This document shows positions 57,201-64,000 of a DNA stretch of 64,000 nt, piece by piece. Location of the stretch: the NCBI GenBank assembly GCA_947172415.1, contig OX359201.1, positions 4,340,001 through 4,404,000 on the forward strand, written 5' to 3'. The stretch is from Chondrosia reniformis (Eukaryota > Porifera > Demospongiae > Chondrillida > Chondrillidae). The notes beneath the pieces are model-generated. The model had not been told where the DNA came from and made no database searches. It saw nothing but the letters and a program-made list of their open reading frames with translations. The first letter of the stretch is position 1, and every line of letters begins with the position of its first letter. Position numbers and translations under genes: made by a program.

Positions 57201-60200
57201 CCATAGTAGCCGCTGCGGCCTCGGCTTGACCCCACTCGGCCACCATAGAAATGTTACTGACCGACTCATGGTGCCTGGAAGCCTTTGCAATCCCAGAAAA
57301 CACACTTCACGATGACGGGCATCATCACGTGACTTGCGTAGCCTACGTGGCGGGAGATTTAAAATGCCAAGAAAGTAGATCTGGAAAACTTACAGAGGTC
57401 AGTGGTCTACGGAAGCCCTAAAAGCGGCTTTAGCTGCTATCAAGTGTGGCACAAACCTGCGTAAAGCTGCAAGGAAGTTTGGTATTCCAGCTACTACTCT
57501 GCATCGGCATCACAAAGGTAAAACACCATGTAGCCAATCAAAAATAATAATTGTAATTAAGACATGGTCTGTAATAACATCATGCAGGTACAGATGTATG
57601 CAAGGGTTCAGGGCACCCAACCGTCCTCACTTATGGAGAGGAGCAGGAAATTGTTGCAACCTGCCAGGCAATGCAGGAATTAGGCTATGGTTTTACTCGA
57701 GCAATGGTAGCTGAGGTAATTACTGACTACCTGGTCTCAACATCAAAACCAAACCTTTTCCACGGAGGTGTACCAGGCAAGGATTGGTGGACCCTGTTTC
57801 TTCGGAGATGGCCCCAGCTCTGTGTGAGGAAGCCAGAGCATCTCTCTAAGAAGAGGGCAGAGGGTGTCACACAGAAGGTTGTGGATCATTGGATTGATTT
57901 AGTACAGAGGGTCTTGAAGGAGAATGCATTGGATAAATTGTCAGAAGATGAAGTGGCAAGCAGATTATGGAATGCAGATGAAACCGGCCTTTGTCTGGAT
58001 ACAACATCCACCAGAGTGCTAGCAAGACGAGGTGCCAAATCTGTATATGAAATTGGAGGAGGATCAGGAAGAGAGTACATAACCGTTCTTGGTTGTGGCT
58101 CTGCTGATGGCATCAAGTTGCCTCCATTTGTTTTGTACAAGGCGAAGAATCTGTGGGAGAGGTGGACAAGGGGTGGGCTTGCCGCTGCTCGGTATGGTGT
58201 CTCAGATAGTGGTTGGATGGAGGCAAACAATTTCCTTGACTGGTTCAAATGTCTCTTTGTGCCATCAGTGTCCCATCTTCTGGCATCTGGTCCAGTTGTC
58301 CTTTTTGTAGATGGCCATGGCTCACACATCAGCCACAGCCTAGTCACTACTGCACGCAAGGAAGGGGTTATCATCATGTGCTTACCTCCACACAGCAGCC
58401 ACCTCTTGCAACCCCTAGATGTAGCATGCTACGGTCCACTAAAGACTGTTTGGAAGGAGACATTGAAGCACTACAAGCTGCAAACGGCGGCTACTCAATT
58501 GACAAAGGTTGAGTTTCCTGGGTTGCTAAAGATGACGTGGGAGAAGAGTCTACTGGCAAAACATTTGCAAAGTGGCTTCAAGCGTTCTGGCCTGCACCCC
58601 CTGTCCAAAACTGCAGTACCCGATACAGTGGGCCACAATGCACTGCTCAAGTGAGCACTCCCAGGCGACACAGCATTGAGGTCTTCAGTCAGTGCAATCG
58701 CATTCGGCCACATTTGACACCACTGAGGCTTCACCTCCGAGACCACTTTGCACAGCTCCTTGTTGCCAAGACCCAGCACACTAGTACTGGCAGTTCTAAA
58801 CAAAGGAAGAAGATCAGACCAGATTATTATGGTCAAGCACTAACATCAGACCAGGTCATAATGATGATTGAACAGAAGGAAAAAGAAAAGCTAAGCAAGA
58901 AGAAGTCAATGGGTGCGTGTATTTTGCACACACATATTGCCAGTTGTGCATGTACATCTGCAATCTTTAAAGAATGAGTACACTGCATACTTGTAGGCAC
59001 ACGGAAGAGGATTGGAAAGAAGGTATCAAAAGAAACAGTGGTTGCACTGACTGAAGGTATGTATGATAGCTATGTAATGTCATGCTGATAGAATGATCTA
59101 CTTCAGACAATATTTAATAACTAGATAGCTGTTTTATTCATGACCACTTTTTTATTTAGATGCAGAGTCAGAGGATGATGATGTATGCACTGCATGCAAC
59201 AACTTACATGAAGAAAACAACTGGGTAGCCTGTGATGGATGTGACGCTTGGTACCACTTTGGATGTACTAGCTTGGAAGCCATGCCAGGAACCAAAGATC
59301 AGTGGTTATGCGAAGACTGTCTCTGATCCGTGAAGACCCTTAATTCATGCTGAGATGCACTCATTACCTGCCAATTGCCACTAATAAACTAAGAACTCAA
59401 TCCACTAAACTGTAATGTACCTATAACTCGATAACAAATGCTAAATCCAACTGTTCCCTTGTGTTCCATTTTACCCCGCCCGCCATTTTGACCGGAAATA
59501 ACATTGTGTATACGAGATGAAGCCTGGTACTCGTAGCAGCGAATGGACAAGATTGCTTTTACAGTAAGTAGATAGAGTAATACTACCTCTAGTATTGTAC
59601 AGAAATTTAAACCTCTGGGTATCATGGCTTGTTTGCGGTGCGGTGTCAAAATTGCAATCGTGAATTGTGTTCCGTTTTTCCCCGCTTTACCCTACAGAGA
59701 ATTTAAAACTTAATTAAAAATGGCGTTCGAAGAGGCCCTAAATTTGAAACTTTCAAAAGTAACACGCTTCGGATGGAGCGCGTTGAAATCTAGAGTAGCC
59801 TATTCCCTAGTTCGGAAACATTCATGACGATTTAGTATTTGTATGTACCTGCGTAAGTTCACATGTTTGCGCTAGCTCATTTGAAAAAAGAAGAAAAAAA
59901 AGAGGAATTTCAGAATTTGGCCTATTTCGGGTTAACCACTTTGCGAAGGTTGTAGAGCATCGAAACATGTTTTGGAGTTTAGAATAGCATGTAAAAACGA
60001 CTGCAAACACTCGAATGCAACCGAAAATCCCATCATTGTTGATTTATGAGGTGTTAATTGATAATACCATAGATTATCTACGTAATGTAGATAATCTATT
60101 ATAATACATTGAATAGGGCAGCCATGTTTTTTTTTCCAGCCATCCCTACTTAGAGAGTACTGCCGTACTCTCTGATATACATAACCTATTCAATGTGATT

Positions 60201-63200
60201 CCAATATTTATTTCAGGTAAAGGCACACCCTTTAGGGGCCAAGTTTCATTAATACAGAGAAAGATACTAATACCACATAGAAACAGACATGCTATGCAAA
60301 AGAATTCCATATAATTCCATTCAGAGAGAAGGTAAGGTCTAACCAAAACTAAATGCCACACCTCAACTAATTAAGCACTGAACAGTTAGTATTAACAAAA
60401 CTATTGTTATATTTTATCAATACAAAGTACACTAAAAATGTAATACCTTTTATAGAAGATTATGAGTTTTTCATGTAATGAATGACAATCATTGAATGAT
60501 AGGGAAAACAGTATCAAACATCATGAAAGGCCATACAAACACAAAAGAAGAAAATACTAGAAATCAAATATAGGACAGCTGGCTTTGGCCACTAATGCTC
60601 TGTCACTGAGATACAGTTGTCATAGCAATGCTCCTTCGTTCCATATAAAGAAGTAACACAATGTATGACATACTAAGTTGGCTTAAAATGAAAAGGGTTG
60701 TTTGTTGCGTTCATAATAACAATATTGGAATAATGAGACTCAGCAACACAATTTTTCACAGAAATGAACGTTTTGACCCTGAGGTCTTCTTCAGCAATCA
60801 TTCAAATATTATTAGTTGGCTTAGCATTACAAAGCAACATACACTCACTAGTCACAGCACCATGCACTCTGTGAGTACCTGTTTGTTTCTTGGGTCATAG
60901 CCTCCCATGACGTTACCTCCACAAGGCTCACATACCACATGTTTGCTGACTTTCACTTCACTAAAGAAAATGTTGATGTTATCAAGCAGAAGTTTACCAA
61001 GTATACTTACGTAATAGAGATAAATAAAGAGTGAAAAACTGACACTATCAGCACATATTCATCCTCATCCAAAGCTCTCACTAGGGTGTGTTACCTATAG
61101 GCTTTTTATTCTTAAGTAGACGTAGCATGTAAGAAAACTGGTGTGTTGGATTATTCGTGGATGTACCATTTCCTGAATAGGCATACAACATGCTCTATAT
61201 ATAAAAACATTAGTATATAACATTAGTGTAATTAGTAAAACAACTAATGTAGAGGAGGTCACTAACAGAAAATAGAAAAAAAACATATCTTATAAGCAGG
61301 GTTTTCAAGAGACAGGATTTCAGGAATAGACTTCAACACAAATATTACCATACTCTAAAGGAGTACCATGCATTCTTACCATCCCAAATCTTTCATAGCA
61401 TCAAACATGACTTTAACATAAGATGATCCTGCTAATAAAAGAATATATGAAACTTTAAGTCATATACTGAGGTAATTTAGGATGAGAAATCAAGGAGGCA
61501 TCTACAGTGAAACCTCCCATAATGGACATGAGAAGCGCAACTACGGACAGCGGATGTGCAAGGGACAAAATGTACGGATTTATTTTTGTATCTAGCTAAT
61601 ATATTATTAACCTCCAAAAACGGGACACCTTCCTATTCTGGACAGCAGACAAATTTTTGAAACAAATGAGTTGCTTGCAATATGTACTATTGTACCTCTA
61701 AGAATGGACAAACTTCTCAAACTTATCACCTGCACAGAAGAATCCTGGTATGAGTGTACGAAATCTAGTAGATATCTTCCAGTGTGAAGACTCCAATAGC
61801 ACTAACCATTGGGTGTCTATATTGTCAATGCATGAGTCCAAAAAAGATTCTTTGTACATCAGAGTATTCAGATGTGAACAAAGCCCTCTATGAGTGGTAT
61901 AATGTGTTCTAAGAACATTTACCATGGGAAACACAGCTAGTGGAGAAGGGGAACTGATTGAACATCTAGGGAAGCCTGATTTTAAGGGTACCAATGGCTG
62001 GTTCAAAAAGTGGAAGAAAAGATATTAAGCAATTTACAATCAGGAATCAGGTGATGTGCAAGGAGAAACAGTTGATTCATGGAAAGAGAGGTTACCTGAG
62101 ATGTGTTCAGGTTTATAAGAAGGAAGATATATGGAATCCGGATGGGACGGGGATTTTGGCAAGCTTAACCTGAACATGGATTTGGGTAGAAAGGAATTAA
62201 TGCAAGGGAGAAAAGAAAGGTAAAGCAAATGATAACAGTGGCTTTTATTGTTACTGCAGCAGACACTAAAGAAAAACCTGTATTTATGCCACGTTGCTTT
62301 CGAGGGATTGATAAACCATGTTGCCAGTAACAGTTGATTTTTAGTCAGAATAAAGCTATATTGACAAAAAAATCATTGTTTATGAAATAGTTATCGCTCA
62401 GTGAAGCTGGTGTATTGGGCAATGCAGTGGATATTGTCAGTGGTGGGCTTGAGGAGGAAGAGGCTAGATCAGGAGCTTCAAGATCTCATTGACAACACCA
62501 TAACTGCTCATGGAAGTGTTATTCCTACTAATAGTGCGATCTTAAGACCTTAATTATTCCAGTGAATTACCTTGATTTAATACCTAATGCTTAGAGAATT
62601 CCGATCTGCAATTTCATGGCAAAATTTTTGGCCAAGTTTCAGGGAAGTTCTAAATGGGAATGGTGATGATAATCTCCCAGTCTGCATAGACCTTGATAGC
62701 AAAAGTTAAAGGAAAAATTTCAAAATTTAGGGGGGCAATGGTATGAGGGGGTGTCAAAGCAGTTTAAAAGTCTGGGGGGGGGGAGGCGAATGTCCCCCCC
62801 ACCCTTTATGCAGCCCTGCTTTCTGATTACTTTTCTTCCAATAAAAATGTTTGAAGGGGGTCAGCGCTTTGCTTTAGTTAACAAATACAGTTACACATGC
62901 ATGCTGACTAGTATAACGTTTTTTTCATTTATATATAAGTACTCCTTGTATGCATTATTGTATATTGGTTTGTCAAGTAAATATATCTCAGAGTGATTAT
63001 TTATAGATTACATTAGTTCTGTTACTAGACAACAGACCATTAAAGGTTGACCTCCTAGATAGGACAAGCTGAGTTAATGAAGAGTTTCATACCTTTAGAG
63101 GTTGCATTAACAGCCTTTTCCAACCATTTCATACACCTTTCGTGTTGTTTCGTTGGCTCTCTTTCTGAATTATACCCTTGCGAATCCCTTTGAGGAAAGG

Positions 63201-63249
63201 CCTTGTTCTCTGCTTCGTTAATACTACTAGGTCCTTTACTGGAGCTCAT
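48273..63249 (-). CDS. ATP23: ATP23 mitochondrial inner-membrane metalloprotease
   Basis: Peptidase M76. In yeast Atp23 matures and chaperones ATP synthase subunit 6 from the intermembrane space; the human homologue is also called XRCC6BP1. Exons (minus): 63249-63093, 61428-61380, 60960-60879, 49634-49500, 48952-48866, 48410-48273, 648 nt, all in phase, 215 residues. Visible: an N-terminal helix region with [23 protein letters not shown], the Cys pair CEPCGGN (79-85) with GGYD, zinc-binding HELIH at 116-120 followed by [27 protein letters not shown], and [10 protein letters not shown]. The protein stops at FERIPP, about 25 residues short of the conserved tail in other animals. The third intron is 11.2 kb and holds a nested TE block. 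It is convergent with the MATE array. Confidence 0.92.
48494..48621. repeat. 128-bp fold-back MITE (ATP23 intron 5)
   Basis: CTTTTGAAAGGATCATCTTT at left and an imperfect complement ending CCTTTCAAAAG at right, with an inner CATCTAAAGACGCAG / CTGCGTCTTTAGATG perfect pair. It lies about 85 bases before the last ATP23 exon. Confidence 0.75.
49070..49185 (-). mobile_element. tRNA-derived SINE, copy 1
   Basis: Minus strand: an A-box-like TAACTCAGTGTCAGG followed about 45 bases later by a B-box-like GAGTTCAATTCCC, spaced as in a tRNA head. The second copy (60560-60645) shares GGAGCATTGCT, CTCAGTG, CAGAGCA..GGCCAAA and AGCTGTCCT. Both lie in ATP23 introns in the same orientation. A SINE is inferred from the paired promoter boxes. 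Confidence 0.65.
50571..54123 (+). mobile_element. TTAA-target transposon (Kolobok-like) with Mutator-like/YqaJ gene
   Basis: TTAA at 50567-50570 and 54124-54127 flank inverted ends GGTGGCGGGTCACC and GGTGCCCCCGCCACC. TTAA target with GG-starting ends fits the Kolobok superfamily; piggyBac shares the target but not this transposase. One gene fills the interior. Confidence 0.82.
50797..53622 (+). pseudogene. Mutator-like transposase fused to YqaJ nuclease, two lesions
   Basis: Exon 1 50797-50892, exon 2 from 50958. A basic N-terminus leads to a Mutator-like transposase domain: [20 protein letters not shown], first acidic residue in [12 protein letters not shown], second in IGDGDSSV, third likely Glu in [10 protein letters not shown], then FQHRC. 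The C-terminal part is a YqaJ-type exonuclease (PD-(D/E)XK): [48 protein letters not shown]. Such fusions recur in animal transposons. Lesions: a frame change near 51835 (just before IGDGD) and an in-frame TGA at 52159-52161. The gene is GC-richer than its surroundings. Its role in transposition is inferred. Confidence 0.85.
54257..57247 (+). mobile_element. TIR transposon carrying a captured kinase gene
   Basis: Ends TATGGTGGCCGAGTGGGGTC (54257 on) and its complement ending at 57247; about 52 bases match with two mismatches. GAAATG duplicated at 54251-54256 and 57248-57253. The left end has three tandem GCGGCTAATATGGCCGC-type units (54297-54360). There is no transposase inside, only a broken kinase gene, so it is a non-autonomous gene-capture (Pack-type) element. 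Superfamily unknown; a 6-bp duplication is uncommon. Confidence 0.85.
54449..56735 (+). pseudogene. captured, truncated receptor/IRAK-like kinase gene
   Basis: Exons with good GT-AG sites: 54449-54542, 54657-54713, 54899-54981, 55111-55342, 55499-55609, 55750-55818, 55968-56123, 56268-56441, 56559-56735. After a coiled N-terminus ([20 protein letters not shown]) and Ser-rich linkers come kinase N-lobe pieces: [20 protein letters not shown], then [49 protein letters not shown]. These are typical of TKL/IRAK-type kinases. The phase breaks between 56123 and 56268, where the exon with the rest of the glycine loop and the VAIK lysine should be. After WLHA the catalytic loop is replaced by unrelated sequence. 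It cannot be an active kinase. Confidence 0.78.
57364..59326 (+). CDS. pogo transposase with C-terminal PHD finger
   Basis: Exons 57364-57517, 57588-58650, 58689-58912, 58997-59056, 59160-59326 (1668 nt, in phase). N-terminal HTH ([32 protein letters not shown]), then the DDE_1 domain: [12 protein letters not shown] (first Asp), [13 protein letters not shown] (second Asp) and [20 protein letters not shown] (third Asp), followed by [13 protein letters not shown]-terminal [36 protein letters not shown]. Odd points: codon 5 is TAG (57376-57378), so the usual start is broken unless another promoter or exon is used; the third junction is a 38-base intron whose only alternative is a frameshift. The PHD finger may guide insertion to modified histones (inference). 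Otherwise open, so recently active. Confidence 0.85.
59930..60165. repeat. tail of repeat X copy 2 with a palindromic micro-insertion
   Basis: Matches the CATCGAAACATG family, but the word GATAATACATTG is split by about 40 bases. These hold a hairpin (arms 60069-60081 and 60087-60099) and end in a repeated ATAATA. The other copies in the window lack it. Confidence 0.8.
60560..60645 (-). mobile_element. tRNA-derived SINE, copy 2
   Basis: Minus strand: CTCAGTGACAGAGCATTAGTGG then AGCTGTCC, aligned with copy 1 at 49070. The B-box is eroded here (ATTTGATTTC). Followed at about 60770-60800 by another mutated hammerhead-type motif (minus; GAAA changed to AAAA). Confidence 0.6.
61508..62560 (+). 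pseudogene. decayed Tigger/pogo element
   Basis: CAGTGAAACCTCCCATAATG at 61508 looks like a Tigger-type terminus. From about 61862 the plus strand shows shattered transposase pieces: [50 protein letters not shown], then [12 protein letters not shown], which is the ....IWNADETG first-Asp region. Many stops and frame changes. A C-terminal trace lies at about 62400-62530. The right end was not found. It lies in ATP23 intron 1, antisense to the gene. Confidence 0.75.
62561..63092. other. ATP23 intron 1 remainder, nothing recognised
   Basis: AT-rich with a G/C homopolymer patch near 62775-62815. No repeat family or exon seen. Confidence 0.4.
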
Positions 63250-63382
63250 CTTTCGACAATTTGTAAAATGGCGGCAGCCTAATTTTGCGGTTTATCAAGG
63301 AATGTTAATGACTTCATTTAAGAATGCTTTATTCAAAGATTGTGGTCTAGGAACCATTTAGAAGAAGAAAGAAAGCGCAACT
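63250..63382. promoter_or_regulatory. possible bidirectional promoter
   Basis: 133 bases between the ATP23 start codon (minus) and a divergent ATG. Includes AAAATGGCGGCAGCC, resembling a YY1-type GCCATnTT site in reverse, which is common in TATA-less promoters. Inferred from geometry and this one motif. Confidence 0.4.
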
Positions 63383-63428
63383 ATGACGAAATTATTCTGG
63401 TTAACCATGGGATTGGTCATTCTTTATG
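63383..63428 (+). CDS. putative first exon of a divergent secreted/membrane protein
   Basis: ATG at 63383 opens MTKLFWLTMGLVILY and then meets GTTAGC, a weak donor. The residues look like a signal peptide. No downstream exon is identified before the window ends, so the gene is unproven. It would share the short upstream region with ATP23. Confidence 0.35.
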
Positions 63429-64000
63429 GTTAGCAAACGTCTGTTCTGTTGATTAGATGAACAATTAATAGTAAATATGTCTGTGAATGTTTTCTCCAAA
63501 CAGTATTACGTAGTTAGTAGTTACTAGTAGGTAAGTAAAGTATGTAAGCGGCCTTTATTGTGACACTTATAGCCCAATTAGCAAGGAAGGTCCCACGGTG
63601 TGTATAAGTCTGTGGAAGGTTTCAGTTGATAGATTCTACGCTGTCGTGATCGAAACTTGAGCATAGCTTGCACCCCCTTTTCAAAATTAATTTCTCAGTA
63701 TTAGCCTCTCCATCAATTATTATTAGGCGCTTTATTTAGTGTTTTAACTCTTTTACATAGCCGTTTAAACTTACCGTATGCCAAACTGACCGATGTTCGC
63801 TTTATTGTAAATATTAGTTCAGCTGTTTCTACGAGATATGTTAACCTAACCGCAAACCGTCTTAGAGGCGGACTGCACTTAGCTGATTTAGAGTAGTGTC
63901 AAGTTAAAATATTTGAGACACTTTCAACAATGGTGTTAAAGAGGTATTGTGTGGCAGAGATGGTTGATTTAACCTGACAGCCTATGACATAGTCGCATTA
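63429..64000. other. no gene recognised to window end
   Basis: No repeat or exon could be supported. If the divergent gene is real this is its first intron. Confidence 0.4.

Larger units (their letters stand above)
50435..59692 (+). mobile_element. 9.26-kb pogo-type transposon with TA duplication and nested insertions
   Basis: Ends GGGTAAAGCGGGGGAAAACG (50435 on) and an inverted copy ending GCTTTACCC at 59692; 26 bases match with one mismatch. TA flanks both sides. Subtracting the two nested elements leaves about 2.7 kb, a normal pogo size, with one gene (57364-59326) encoding transposase plus PHD finger. Own sequence: 50435-50570, 54124-54256, 57248-59692. Confidence 0.9.
49756..60170. mobile_element. 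repeat X, copy 2, split by the pogo element
   Basis: The left part 49756-50434 starts with the same palindromic head (to 50131). The right part 59693-60170 has the tail and the 3' hairpin AGAGAGTAC/GTACTCTCT. The break falls at a TA that is intact in copy 1 (near 36680), so copy 1 serves as the empty site for the 9.26-kb insertion. Confidence 0.88.

Noticed and set aside
1..64000. tRNA or rRNA genes
   Set aside because: No complete cloverleaf or rRNA core was seen; the only tRNA-like boxes belong to the two SINE copies.

Overview
This is a eukaryotic, animal-type window. The genes are split by many short GT-AG introns, the DNA is AT-rich, and transposable-element (TE) remains of many classes fill the space. 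The host genes (APC2, ATP23, MATE/SLC47 transporters) are animal-like. With the mix of Penelope-like, piggyBac, pogo and TTAA-target elements, a demosponge (Amphimedon-like) is my best guess. That is inference, because the sequence holds no taxonomic marker.

Layout. 1-575 is a 53-bp minisatellite. 576-7310 holds no host gene I can support but has a decayed EnSpm/tnp2-type transposase on the minus strand (3822-5870). 7311-10375 is a complete but mutated piggyBac element between TTAA duplications. 12697-25741 (+) is the anaphase-promoting complex subunit 2 gene. I could phase 19 exons giving 741 codons with no break. Its introns carry Penelope-like element (PLE) pieces, MITEs and a 321-bp ribozyme-bearing element. 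26093-29160 is a TE graveyard (deleted pogo/Tigger, a MITE, a decayed MATE exon, a PLE reverse transcriptase). 29385-47828 (+) is a tandem array of three near-identical two-exon MATE efflux transporters (A and B intact, C frameshifted). Long duplicated spacers separate them, and their differences record later insertions. 48273-63249 (-) is the ATP23 mitochondrial metalloprotease gene (six exons, 215 codons). Its 11.2-kb third intron contains a four-layer TE nest. A possible divergent gene starts at 63383.

The nest: a dispersed repeat (49756-60170) was split by a 9.26-kb pogo-type element (50435-59692, TA duplication). That element was itself hit by a TTAA-target transposon with a Mutator-like transposase/YqaJ gene (50571-54123) and by a TIR element carrying a captured, truncated receptor-like kinase gene (54257-57247). 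The pogo element keeps its own transposase gene with a C-terminal PHD finger.

The most unusual signal is hammerhead ribozyme structure. A canonical type I hammerhead (23617-23671) sits in the loop of an element made of two 77-nt inverted arms and flanked by a 13-bp direct duplication. This looks like a retrozyme-like mobile RNA element. Related, more divergent hammerhead cores lie next to PLE remains at about ten places, several with compensatory stem changes.
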